Part shown: one piece after another, positions 17,542 through 25,327 of the stretch
Layout of the letters: each line of letters starts with the position of its first letter
Numbering within the stretch: the stretch's first letter is position 1
Origin: Terriglobia bacterium
Lineage (GTDB): Bacteria; Acidobacteriota; Terriglobia; Bryobacterales; Bryobacteraceae
Assembly: GCA_025350105.1 (NCBI GenBank)
Contig: JANXYJ010000124.1
Location: forward strand, 25,587 to 89,586
Length of the DNA stretch: 64,000 nucleotides
Direction of reading: 5' to 3'
The notes under the pieces: model-generated
What the model was told of the DNA's origin: nothing
The model's input: the letters and a program-made list of their open reading frames with translations, nothing else
Databases searched by the model: none
Made by a program: the position numbers and the translations under genes

Positions 17542-18696
17542 CTATTTCAAGCGCACCGTTTGTACTTTAGTTTCCGTTTCGGATCCGGCCCACGCCACCC
17601 AGTTATCAGCGCCATTATGCAGAATCTTCGGATAGCCCAACGCTCTGCGCGTGCCCTGCATCACTTCGGTCACCGCGCCTGCGCTGCCATTGGCGCTGAC
17701 CGGCCGCACCAGAATCTTATCGCCGCCCTGCGCTTGTTCAATCCAGGAGACCAGCGCACCGCCTTGCTCGTCGAGCGCAATCGACGTGTACCCGAACGCA
17801 CGGCCGGTGCTCACCACCACGGGTTTGCTGAACGTCACGCCGCCATCGGAGGAGAACACCACCTGCACGCGTGGGTTACCTTGCGATGCCGTAAACCAGG
17901 AAATGGCAACCTGGTTGCCCTTCGCCGCGGCCGCCGCCGCGTTGGTGGGGCAGGCATTCAATTTCCATTTATCGGGGTTGATGTTTTTCGCTTCGCTCCA
18001 CTTGCCGCCTTCAAAACGAACCACGGAAATATCGCGGATGTCTTCCTTCGTATGATCGCGATAGGCCACCAGCAAGCCCTTGGCTGTGTTCACAATCGCG
18101 GTCGGGCAGCATTGGCAAACGTCGGTATCGATAGTCTCTTCTTTGATCACCGCCGCCTGGCTATTCACCACGGTGCGCTTCAGAGACACCGGCCCGTCTT
18201 CGCCCTTCAGCGCCTCCAGCCACATGACGCTGGCTTCTTTATTTCCGCTAGCCGCCATGGAGGCCAGTCCGTGCTGCACCATGCTTTTGTCTTTGTGCGC
18301 CATCACCGGCTTGCTCCACGTCACGCCATCCTTCGAGGCCGTCACATATAGAAATTCGGCGTCATCCGCGCCTTCCGGCATTTCCACCCAATGGGCCATC
18401 AGGGTTCCATCGCTCAACGCGACCATGCCGGGCAGTTCCGCCGGTTGGCGGAAAAATTCGCGGTGCGTGGCGATCACGCGCGGCTGCGACCATTGCGCGC
18501 CATTGCGCACAGCGTATTTCAGCGTGTAGGATCCGTCCTTCTCGGTTTCCACCCAACTCAGCAGCGGCTTGCCGTCATGAGTAACGGACCAGTTCGATTG
18601 AATGCTACCCACATTCGACGGGTTCGCCACCGGCTCCACTTTGAAACTTTGACCATATGCGGACAAACCGCAAATCAAAAGCGCAAACGTCTTCAT
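17542..18696 (-). CDS. Secreted sialidase-like (Asp-box) beta-propeller protein
   Basis: The ATG at 18696 gives the signal peptide MKTFALLICGLSAYGQ and has AGGAG upstream; a longer upstream frame is not supported. The 384-residue product is a predicted exported propeller with Asp-box type loops such as TASKDGVTWSKP and SSDGGVTFSKP, and a cysteine cluster TDVCQCCPTAI near the centre. Exo-alpha-sialidases share this fold, but the catalytic arginine triad cannot be confirmed here, so I do not assign an activity. It heads the hgmA operon. Confidence 0.78.
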   Translation of the reverse strand: MKTFALLICGLSAYGQSFKVEPVANPSNVGSIQSNWSVTHDGKPLLSWVETEKDGSYTLKYAVRNGAQWSQPRVIATHREFFRQPAELPGMVALSDGTLMAHWVEMPEGADDAEFLYVTASKDGVTWSKPVMAHKDKSMVQHGLASMAASGNKEASVMWLEALKGEDGPVSLKRTVVNSQAAVIKEETIDTDVCQCCPTAIVNTAKGLLVAYRDHTKEDIRDISVVRFEGGKWSEAKNINPDKWKLNACPTNAAAAAAKGNQVAISWFTASQGNPRVQVVFSSDGGVTFSKPVVVSTGRAFGYTSIALDEQGGALVSWIEQAQGGDKILVRPVSANGSAGAVTEVMQGTRRALGYPKILHNGADNWVAWAGSETETKVQTVRLK

Positions 18697-18751
18697 ATAT
18701 GCTGGAATTTCTCCTGCTTCCGTTATCAGTCTACATTTTTCAAGACCAGTC

Positions 18752-19819
18752 ATGAACCAGCCTCCCCAGTTATTGCCAACCACAATCGTCGGTTCCTATC
18801 CGCAGCCGGACTGGCTGCTGGACCGAGCGCGGCTGGCCAGCCACGCTCCGCCGCGTGTGCGCGAGCAGGAACTCTGGCGGGTTTCGCCAGAGTGGTTAGA
18901 ACAAGCCCAGGACGACGCGACGCTGTTGGCTATTCGCGATCAGCAGTGCGCCGGCATCGACATCATCACCGATGGCGAAATGCGGCGCGAAAGCTACTCC
19001 AACCGTTTCGCTACGGCGCTAGAGGGCGTGGACTTGGATCATCCGGGAACTATGTTCACGCGAAGCGGTCTGCCCGACACCGTGCCGCGCGTGGTGGGCA
19101 AGATTCAGCGTAAACACGCCGTGCAAGTGCGCGACGTGCAGTTTCTGCGCGGTCACGTCGATTCCATTCAGGCGCGGCGTCAAATCAAGATCAGGGTGCC
19201 GGGTCCCTTCACCATGTCGCAGCAGGCGCAGAACGATTATTATTCCAGCGAAGCCGCCATGGCGCTGGACTATGCGGCCGCGGTGAATGAAGAAATTCTG
19301 GACCTGTTCGCCGCGGGCGCGGACGTGGTGCAGATCGACGAGCCCTACGTGCAGGCGCGCCCCGAAAAAGCCCGCGACTTCGGCTTGGCAGCAGTGACGC
19401 GGGCGCTAAAGGGAGTGACCGGCACCACCGCCATTCACCTGTGTTTCGGCTATGCGGCGGTACTGAAGAGTAAAAGTAAGCCGACCAGCTATGCGTTTTT
19501 GGAAGAGCTGGAACGAACACCAGTGCAGCAGGTTTCGATTGAGACCGCGCAGCCGAACCTGGATTGTTCGGTGCTGGAGCGGCTGCCATCGAAAGGTATT
19601 ATCTTGGGCGTGCTGGATCTATCGACGCCCGAAATCGAGACCCCGGAAACAGTGGCCGCGCGCATCCGGCGAGCGTTGCCTTTCGTCGATCCGGCCCGCT
19701 TGATTGCCGCTCCGGATTGTGGGATGAAATATTTGCCGCGCGAAATTGCCTACGGCAAGTTGAAAGCGCTGGTAGACGGCGCGATGATGGTCCGGCGTGA
19801 GTACAACTTAGCCGAATAG
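18752..19819 (+). CDS. Short MetE-like cobalamin-independent methyltransferase
   Basis: A 355-residue protein equivalent to the C-terminal catalytic half of MetE, without the N-terminal half. It begins LLPTTIVGSYPQPDWL and keeps the zinc-ligand set: histidine and cysteine in AIHLCFGY, glutamate in VSIETAQPNLD and cysteine in AAPDCGMKYLPRE. DGEMRRESYSNRF and VVQIDEPYVQ are also conserved. Stand-alone MetE-like proteins may take methyl groups from folates, corrinoid proteins or other donors, so the donor is unknown. It is divergent from the Asp-box propeller gene with a 55-nt gap, and the hotdog gene follows 51 nt after the stop. Confidence 0.86.
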   Translation: MNQPPQLLPTTIVGSYPQPDWLLDRARLASHAPPRVREQELWRVSPEWLEQAQDDATLLAIRDQQCAGIDIITDGEMRRESYSNRFATALEGVDLDHPGTMFTRSGLPDTVPRVVGKIQRKHAVQVRDVQFLRGHVDSIQARRQIKIRVPGPFTMSQQAQNDYYSSEAAMALDYAAAVNEEILDLFAAGADVVQIDEPYVQARPEKARDFGLAAVTRALKGVTGTTAIHLCFGYAAVLKSKSKPTSYAFLEELERTPVQQVSIETAQPNLDCSVLERLPSKGIILGVLDLSTPEIETPETVAARIRRALPFVDPARLIAAPDCGMKYLPREIAYGKLKALVDGAMMVRREYNLAE

Positions 19820-19870
19820 GGTCGAGTATATACCGGTCATGCTGGATCGTATTGGCTTCATACTTGGTGA

Positions 19871-20335
19871 ATGGGCGCGTTCGAATTATCCATTACGGTT
19901 ACCGGTTCAGACATCGATCAACTGGGTCACCTCAACAACGTGGCCTATTTGCGCTGGGTGCAGGAAGCCGCGAAGGCGCATTGGATGGCCGCTGCCTCTG
20001 CGGACGAACAGGCGAAGTTGTTGTGGGTGGTGCTGCGCCACGAGATTGACTATCTGAAACCCGCGTTTCTTTCCGATCAGGTGATCGCGCGCACCTGGGT
20101 GGGCCAAGCCACGCGGCTGCGGTTTGAACGCTTCACGGAAATTCTGCGCGCCGGCGATCAGAGCCCTCAGCAGAATACGGATCAGACGGTTTTCGCCAGG
20201 GCCAAGACCATCTGGTGCCCCATCGATGCACACCGCAAACGGCCGGTGGCGGTAAGCGAGGAAGTGCGCGGGCTTTTTAGCGTAACTGGCGAACAAGTAA
20301 CTGGCGAACAAGCTTCGCGGCTTGCGGACCTATGA
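19871..20335 (+). CDS. YbgC/4-hydroxybenzoyl-CoA thioesterase-family hotdog protein
   Basis: A 154-residue acyl-CoA thioesterase of the 4-hydroxybenzoyl-CoA thioesterase family. The catalytic-loop motif appears as SDIDQLGHLNNVAYLRW near residue 13, followed by the usual LRHEIDYLKPAFLSDQV and RLRFERFTEI strands. The final residues include a VTGEQVTGEQ duplication encoded by a perfect 15-bp tandem repeat, just past the conserved domain. The gene ends 14 nt before the aromatic leader peptide of the DAHP synthase gene, so readthrough into the attenuator is possible. Confidence 0.87.
   Translation: MGAFELSITVTGSDIDQLGHLNNVAYLRWVQEAAKAHWMAAASADEQAKLLWVVLRHEIDYLKPAFLSDQVIARTWVGQATRLRFERFTEILRAGDQSPQQNTDQTVFARAKTIWCPIDAHRKRPVAVSEEVRGLFSVTGEQVTGEQASRLADL
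20282..20311. repeat. Perfect 15-bp tandem duplication at the thioesterase 3' end
   Basis: GTAACTGGCGAACAA occurs at 20282-20296 and again at 20297-20311. It is in frame and adds five residues to the tail of the thioesterase. Confidence 0.9.
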
Positions 20336-20349
20336 TACAATTCTGGTAG

Positions 20350-20409
20350 ATGTTGTTTGCGACCACCAGCTCGTTTCGATTTACTTACTGGCGCTACTTT
20401 AGCGTCTGA
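20350..20409 (+). CDS. Aromatic leader peptide of the DAHP synthase gene
   Basis: A 19-codon ORF reads MLFATTSSFRFTYWRYFSV, with seven aromatic residues (four Phe, two Tyr, one Trp). Six of them fall in the nine codons from 20374 to 20400. The stop codon TGA is at 20407-20409, 8 nt before the antiterminator arm. This layout matches amino-acid-biosynthetic leader peptides such as PheL and TrpL, in which ribosome stalling at control codons senses charged tRNA. The Shine-Dalgarno sequence is weak (GGTAG directly before ATG). A TATGAT at 20331-20336 could be a promoter -10 element, but I see no good -35. Confidence 0.8.
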   Translation: MLFATTSSFRFTYWRYFSV

Positions 20410-20416
20410 ATCGTCA

Positions 20417-20475
20417 CGAGTGGGGTAGCTGCATCGCAAGTTTGAACCAAACCCACTCGAAAGAGTGGGTTTTTT
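20417..20475 (+). promoter_or_regulatory. Transcription attenuator (antiterminator/terminator) before the DAHP synthase gene
   Basis: Three segments compete. CGAGTGGG (20417-20424) can pair perfectly over 8 bp with CCCACTCG (20452-20459), giving an antiterminator. Alternatively AAACCCACTC (20449-20458) pairs with GAGTGGGTTT (20463-20472) around a GAAA loop, followed by T residues to 20475, giving an intrinsic terminator. A ribosome stalled on the aromatic codons would leave the first arm free and allow transcription. A ribosome reaching the stop codon at 20409 would cover it and allow termination. The downstream gene starts at 20557. Confidence 0.85.
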
Positions 20476-20556
20476 GTTTATGTACGTTGTTTGTATATGA
20501 ATCTGAATTTCAAAAGGCGCTATTGGCGCCGTTCACAGGAATAAGGAGATACCCAC

Positions 20557-21597
20557 GTGATCATTTCCATGAGGCTGCATGCAACCAAAGACGAGATTAC
20601 CCGAGTCCGCGAACGCATTGAGGAGTTTGGCTATAAGGTCCATTCCATCGCTGGCGAGGAGCGGGTAGTGATTGGCGCGGTGGGAGCGGGTGATGTGACG
20701 GCGTGCCTGGAGTCGCTTTCTGGCATGCCGGGAGTGGAGCGAGCCATGCGTATTTCGGCGCCCTATAAGTTCGTGAGCAAAGAGTTCAAGCCGGAAAAAA
20801 CCCAAATCAAAGTTCGTGACGTCGTGATTGGCGGCGACGAATTCGTCATGATGGCGGGGCCATGCTCAGTGGAAAGCGAAAAGCAGATCATGGAGTCCGC
20901 CGAACTGGTGGCCAAGCACGGCGCAAAGATTCTGCGCGGCGGGGCGTTCAAGCCGCGGACTTCGCCCTACGATTTTCAGGGCATGGAAGAAGAAGGCCTG
21001 AAGCTGCTGGATAAAGCCCGGCGCGCCACCGGCCTGGCCATCGTCACCGAGGTGATGAGCGACCGCGAGGTGGGCATGGTGGCCAAATACGCCGATATTT
21101 TGCAGATTGGTGCCCGCAACATGCAGAACTTTTCGCTGCTGAAAACCCTGGGCAAATGCGGCCGCCCGATTTTGCTGAAGCGCGGTTTGAGCGGGACCAT
21201 CAAAGAACTGCTGATGTCGGCCGAATACATTGTGGCGCACGGCAATCCGGATGTGATGTTGTGCGAACGGGGCATTCGCACCTTTGAAACAGCCACGCGG
21301 AACACCTGCGACATTGTGGCCGTGGCGGTGTTGAACGAACTCACTCACCTGCCGGTGATTCTGGATCCCAGCCACGCCACTGGCAAGCGTAGCCTGGTGC
21401 CACCGCTGGCGCGGGCTGGGGTGGCCATTGGCGCGGATGGCATGATCGTGGAAGTGCATCCCAATCCCGAAAAAGCGGTCAGCGACGGCGCACAGTCCCT
21501 GGATCCCAAACAGTGGGCAGCCATGATGAAGGACCTGAAACCCTACATCGAACTGTGGAAACAGGCGCGAATGTCCCAGACCGCGGCTGTGGTTTAA
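20557..21597 (+). CDS. aroF: 3-deoxy-7-phosphoheptulonate synthase (DAHP synthase, regulatory-domain type)
   Basis: A 346-residue enzyme catalysing the first shikimate step, condensation of phosphoenolpyruvate and erythrose 4-phosphate. Residues 1-70 form a ferredoxin-like regulatory domain of the Thermotoga-type AroF. The catalytic barrel begins with [10 protein letters not shown] and shows [53 protein letters not shown] and EVHPNPEKA. The GTG start at 20557 is supported by AAGGAG about 8 nt upstream. The 5' leader carries an aromatic-rich leader peptide and attenuator, so expression is predicted to fall when aromatic aminoacyl-tRNAs are plentiful. Confidence 0.96.
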   Translation: MIISMRLHATKDEITRVRERIEEFGYKVHSIAGEERVVIGAVGAGDVTACLESLSGMPGVERAMRISAPYKFVSKEFKPEKTQIKVRDVVIGGDEFVMMAGPCSVESEKQIMESAELVAKHGAKILRGGAFKPRTSPYDFQGMEEEGLKLLDKARRATGLAIVTEVMSDREVGMVAKYADILQIGARNMQNFSLLKTLGKCGRPILLKRGLSGTIKELLMSAEYIVAHGNPDVMLCERGIRTFETATRNTCDIVAVAVLNELTHLPVILDPSHATGKRSLVPPLARAGVAIGADGMIVEVHPNPEKAVSDGAQSLDPKQWAAMMKDLKPYIELWKQARMSQTAAVV

Positions 21598-21621
21598 AGA
21601 AAGCCGGCAGAGAAACATTTC

Positions 21622-22560
21622 GTGAAGATCCGTTTTCAGCCCTGGCAATTCGCGTTAGTGGTGATGGTGTTCTGCGCGGGCATTGTGGCCACGGTGCGCT
21701 GGCGCTCTAATCATGCACTAGGCCCCGGTGAGATGCTGGCGATGCTGCCGGCAGAGGGATCGACGCTGCTCTATCTGGACACAGCCGCGCTGCGCGCCAG
21801 CGGCGTGCTGGAAATGCTGGCCGGCACGCGCAGCACGGAAGAACCTGACTACCGGCGATTTGTGGAGGAGTCCGGGTTCGACTATCGCACGGATCTGGAT
21901 GCGGTGGCCGGGGCCTTTAACACCGGGCAAGGCAGCATTTGGCAGGGCAACGCTGGACAGAGCAAGGACGCCACGTATCTGGTTTTGCGGGGGCGCTTTC
22001 AATGGAAACAGCTGGCGGCGTATGCGGTTTCGCAAGGCGGATCGTGTCAATACACCACCTGCACCATGCCGGGCAGCAGCCAAGGCCGTAACATTTCTTT
22101 CTATCCGCTGCGCCCCAATGTGCTGGCGCTGGCGGTGGGGCAGGAAGTGAAAGCGGTAAACAACATTGGCTTGGGAAAACACCAAAAGCTGGAGGTGGTA
22201 ACGGCATTGGTTTGGCTGCGGTTGCCTGCGGCAGCGCTCGGGAGGTTGGGGTCAAACCTGTCGTGGTTAGCGCCGCTGGCGCAAGCACAGACGGCAACGC
22301 TGCAAGTGAAACCGCGCAGCGGCAGCATCACTCAGGTGAATCTGGAACTGGCGGCCGCCTGCAAGAGCCCCGAACAGGCCACCCAGCTGGCCGGGCAGCT
22401 GTCGCAAATGGCAGAGAAGCTACGGTCTGCCGGCTTGCCGGATCTAACCGGCGGGCAGTTTACCTCGCAAGGCCGTGACGTCGCGGGCACCTGGACGCTG
22501 GACCGCGCGTTTCTGGAAAAACTGGTGGGCGGCACGGCGCCCCCGGCTCCTGCGTTATAG
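21622..22560 (+). CDS. Membrane-anchored protein of unknown function
   Basis: A 312-residue protein beginning with one N-terminal transmembrane or uncleaved signal segment (about residues 8-25, WQFALVVMVFCAGIVATV). The body starts MLAMLPAEGSTLLYLDTAALRASGVLEML, a pattern resembling acidobacterial membrane-anchored unknowns with a DUF3352-like opening, although I cannot assign the family. A cysteine pair (CQYTTC) lies near residue 140. The start is GTG at 21622. It lies 24 nt downstream of aroF and may be read from the same transcript. Confidence 0.72.
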   Translation: MKIRFQPWQFALVVMVFCAGIVATVRWRSNHALGPGEMLAMLPAEGSTLLYLDTAALRASGVLEMLAGTRSTEEPDYRRFVEESGFDYRTDLDAVAGAFNTGQGSIWQGNAGQSKDATYLVLRGRFQWKQLAAYAVSQGGSCQYTTCTMPGSSQGRNISFYPLRPNVLALAVGQEVKAVNNIGLGKHQKLEVVTALVWLRLPAAALGRLGSNLSWLAPLAQAQTATLQVKPRSGSITQVNLELAAACKSPEQATQLAGQLSQMAEKLRSAGLPDLTGGQFTSQGRDVAGTWTLDRAFLEKLVGGTAPPAPAL

Positions 22561-22617
22561 GCTTTCGTACGATTTTCGTTGCAAACAGTGCCTTCACCCT
22601 GCAACAATTGAAAAACC

Positions 22618-23871
22618 ATGGAAGCTCGGGTCCTGGCGTTCGTCCTTGCCGGCGGCAAGGGAACGCGGCTGTATCCGTTAACGAAAGAGCGGGCCAAACC
22701 AGCCGTGCCCTTCGGCGGCCGCTACCGTATTGTTGACTTCGTTCTTAGTAATCTGATCAATTCGGGGATCTATTCCACCTACGTCCTGATCCAGTTCAAG
22801 AGCCAATCGTTGCTGCAGCATTTGCGCGACGGTTGGGAAGCCACCAGCCTGCTGCGCCAGCACTTTATCATTCCGGTGCCCGCGCAGATGCGCTCCACCG
22901 GCGATCAATGGTATCGCGGCACCGCCGACGCCATCTATCAAAACATCAATTTGATTGAACAAGCGGAACCGCATTACGTGGTGATTTTTGGCGCGGATCA
23001 CATTTACCGCATGAACATTCGCGAAATGCTGGAGCACCACGTCCACATGGGCGCGCAGGTAACGGTCGCCGCCATCCCGGTGCACAAAAGCCAGGCCAGT
23101 GAATTCGGCGTTCTCGAAACCTCCTCCGACGGAAGGCTGACCGGTTTTCACGAAAAGCGCGCCGATGCGCCCACCATTCCTGGTGACCCGGAGCGGGTCT
23201 ACGCCTCCATGGGCAATTACATTTTTTCAACCTCGCTGCTGCTGCGCGAACTCTATGCCGACGCGGAAAACGAAGAAAGCTCGCACGATTTTGGCCGCGA
23301 TATTCTGCCGTCGCTGGTGGGCCGCGCCGACATGTTCGCCTACGACTTTCAAACCAATCGCATCCCGGGCGATCCGGACGATCAGGAACCCTACTGGCGC
23401 GACGTGGGAACCATTGAAGCCTACTACGATGCCAGCATGGATTTGCGTTCGCCCAAGCCGGCGCTGAATTTGTACAACCGCCAATGGCCCTTGCGCACGG
23501 CCGGCTACTACGATGCGCCGGCCAAGTTCATCTTCGACGAGCAGGGCCAGCCGGGTAAGGCCATGGATTCTATCGTCTCCGGCGGATCGATCCTATCCGG
23601 TGGAATTGTGCACAACTCCATTCTCGGACGCGGCGTGCGGCTGCTTTCCGGCGCGTCGGTGGAGGATTCCATTGTGTTCGACGGCTGCGTGCTAGGACGA
23701 GGTTCGCGCGTGCGCCGCGCGATTCTCGACAAAAACACGCGCGTGCCGGACGGAGCGTCGATTGGCTTCGATATCGAAAAGGACCGTGAGCACTACTACG
23801 TCACCGACAGCGGCATTGTGGTGGTGGAAGGCAGGCGCGGTTCGGTGGATATCGCGTCGCTGTCGGTCTAG
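22618..23871 (+). CDS. glgC: Glucose-1-phosphate adenylyltransferase
   Basis: The 417-residue product makes ADP-glucose from ATP and glucose 1-phosphate, the committed step of bacterial glycogen synthesis. Motifs in order are LAGGKGTRLYPLTKERAKPAVPFGG, trimmed here as FVLAGGKGTRLYPLT, then YRIVDFVLSNLINSG, WYRGTADAIYQN, GADHIYRMN, EFGVLE and a C-terminal left-handed beta-helix (about residue 300 on) with SIVSGGSILSGGIVHNSILG. Allosteric regulation by sugar phosphates is usual in the family. The partner glgA is in the window but 35 kb away, at 58509. Confidence 0.95.
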   Translation: MEARVLAFVLAGGKGTRLYPLTKERAKPAVPFGGRYRIVDFVLSNLINSGIYSTYVLIQFKSQSLLQHLRDGWEATSLLRQHFIIPVPAQMRSTGDQWYRGTADAIYQNINLIEQAEPHYVVIFGADHIYRMNIREMLEHHVHMGAQVTVAAIPVHKSQASEFGVLETSSDGRLTGFHEKRADAPTIPGDPERVYASMGNYIFSTSLLLRELYADAENEESSHDFGRDILPSLVGRADMFAYDFQTNRIPGDPDDQEPYWRDVGTIEAYYDASMDLRSPKPALNLYNRQWPLRTAGYYDAPAKFIFDEQGQPGKAMDSIVSGGSILSGGIVHNSILGRGVRLLSGASVEDSIVFDGCVLGRGSRVRRAILDKNTRVPDGASIGFDIEKDREHYYVTDSGIVVVEGRRGSVDIASLSV

Positions 23872-23935
23872 CTGGTAGAGAGGGCTTTTACGCAGGGCGG
23901 TTGCGCCTGGGTCATATTGGCGATAACATTTGCTC

Positions 23936-24391
23936 ATGCGAAAGTCTCATCTTAATCGTGGAAATCTCCGGGTTCGTGGAAATCTCCGGGTTCGTGGAAT
24001 GCTAGGCGCGCTGGCGGCACTGACGCTGGTAGGCGCCTTGTCAGCACACCATTCGCCCAGCGCGATCTTCGACATGTCGAAGAAAGTGGTGTTAAAGGGC
24101 ACCTTGACCAAGGTGGATTGGGTGAATCCGCATATCGGGCTGGCGATGGATGTCAGCGCCACGGGCGGGCAGACCGACAATTGGAAATTGCAAAGCAATC
24201 CGCCATCCTGGTTCAAAAATGTGAACGTATCCCGCAGCACGTTTGTGGCGGCGGTGGGCCAGATGGTGACGGTTGAATGTGTGATTGCCAGAGATGGAAG
24301 TCACTACGGCTACATGAATAAGATCACTTTCGCCGACGGAAATTCACTGGAGTTAGGACCGCCGGGTGGCAACGAGGAGGCCAAGAAATGA
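23936..24391 (+). CDS. DUF6152-type secreted protein, copy 2
   Basis: A 151-residue exported protein from the ATG at 23936; a TTG two codons earlier is less likely. The n-region before the hydrophobic signal segment is extended by two copies of a GNLRVR repeat encoded by an 18-bp DNA duplication. The mature part shows HHSPSAIFDMSKKVVLKGTL, DWVNPHIGLAMDV, WKLQSNPPSWF and ITFADGNSLELG, matching the protein at 11974. The stop overlaps the next start as ATGA, so a GHWEGDT-family protein is translationally coupled, as in the other locus but in the reverse order. Confidence 0.8.
   Translation: MRKSHLNRGNLRVRGNLRVRGMLGALAALTLVGALSAHHSPSAIFDMSKKVVLKGTLTKVDWVNPHIGLAMDVSATGGQTDNWKLQSNPPSWFKNVNVSRSTFVAAVGQMVTVECVIARDGSHYGYMNKITFADGNSLELGPPGGNEEAKK
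23957..23998. repeat. 18-bp tandem repeat in the signal-peptide n-region
   Basis: Two perfect 18-bp copies (23957-23974 and 23975-23992) plus a 6-bp partial third copy lie in frame near the start of the DUF6152 gene. They lengthen the positively charged region before the signal-peptide hydrophobic core. Confidence 0.88.
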
Positions 24392-25188
24392 GATACCTGA
24401 ACCTTTCCCTGCTGGTAGGTGGCATGTTGCTTTGGGGTGATGGAGCATTTGCCCAACAGAAGGCCGGGCGTACGGCAGATGGCCATCCGGATTTAAACGG
24501 AACCTGGACCTACGCCATTGACATGGCGCCGTCCGCATTGAAGAAGACCGAGAACGGAAAAACCTCGGTTGTGGTGATCGATCAAAGCGCGCGGCATAAA
24601 CCGGCCGACAACATGCCCGGCACGTTGGCGTGGACCAAGGCTCCGGTCTATAAGCCTGAGTTTCGCGAGAAGGTGAAATATCTGGCGGATCACGAAAGCA
24701 AGGAAGACAATGTCTTCTTCTGCGGTAAGCCGGGAGTGCCGCGCATCGGTTCGCCGCGCAGAATTGTGCAGACGCCCAGCGAAGTCATCTTCTTCTACGA
24801 AGACATTTCGGGCGACCCGTACCGCATTATCCCCACCGACGGCCGCAAGCACCGCGCCGATGCCAACCCAACCTATTATGGCGATGGCGTGGGCCACTGG
24901 GAAGGCGACACCCTGGTGGTCGAGACCACCAACTTCGCCGATGAAATGTGGTTTGGCGAGGAAGGCTATTTCCACTCCGATGCCATGCGCGTGATCGAGC
25001 GCTTATCGCGCCAGGGCCCGAACCTGTTGTATCAGGCCACGGTGGACGATCCCAAGGTTTTGATGGAACCTTGGACCAACTTCCCGCGCTTGATTAGGCC
25101 CTCCACTACGCCACTCGAAGAGTCGCCGGTTTGTAAAGAGGATGATGCGCACCGTTTGCTGAACCTGGATCATCACGGGCAGCGTTGA
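24388..25188 (+). CDS. Secreted GHWEGDT-motif protein (unknown function), copy 3
   Basis: A 266-residue exported protein with signal peptide ending GAFA near residue 21. The family landmarks are HPDLNGTWTYA, VGHWEGDTLVVETTNF near residue 170, DAMRVIERLSRQGPN and YQATVDDPKVLMEPW. It also has CGKPGVPRIGSPRRIVQTP, which aligns with CYLPGVPRATYMPFPFQIVQTP of copy 2, so these two are the closest pair. Coupled to the upstream DUF6152 gene by a 4-nt overlap. The function is unknown. Confidence 0.8.
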   Translation: MRYLNLSLLVGGMLLWGDGAFAQQKAGRTADGHPDLNGTWTYAIDMAPSALKKTENGKTSVVVIDQSARHKPADNMPGTLAWTKAPVYKPEFREKVKYLADHESKEDNVFFCGKPGVPRIGSPRRIVQTPSEVIFFYEDISGDPYRIIPTDGRKHRADANPTYYGDGVGHWEGDTLVVETTNFADEMWFGEEGYFHSDAMRVIERLSRQGPNLLYQATVDDPKVLMEPWTNFPRLIRPSTTPLEESPVCKEDDAHRLLNLDHHGQR

Positions 25189-25219
25189 TCACCACCGGCT
25201 AAGAGGCCCTCTAAAGAAA

Positions 25220-25327
25220 ATCAGGCGTTAGGGCGATTACCTACTGGGACGAAAGTCCCTGGCTTGCCAAAGGTCCACTTTTGGCGATAAGTCCACTTTG
25301 GGATAGGTCTACCGCTGAGCGCCTGAT
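25220..25327 (+). promoter_or_regulatory. Candidate structured 5' leader over the heptose kinase start codon
   Basis: ATCAGGCG (25220-25227) can pair perfectly with CGCCTGAT (25320-25327), and the right arm overlaps the kinase ATG at 25326. Inside are a GNRA-capped hairpin GGGAC-GAAA-GTCCC (25246-25259) and a hairpin with arms GCCAAA (25266-25271) and TTTGGC (25280-25285). The motif GTCCACTTT occurs twice. Nested stems closing over the start codon suggest control of translation, but this is inferred from one sequence only and matches no riboswitch I can name. Confidence 0.4.
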
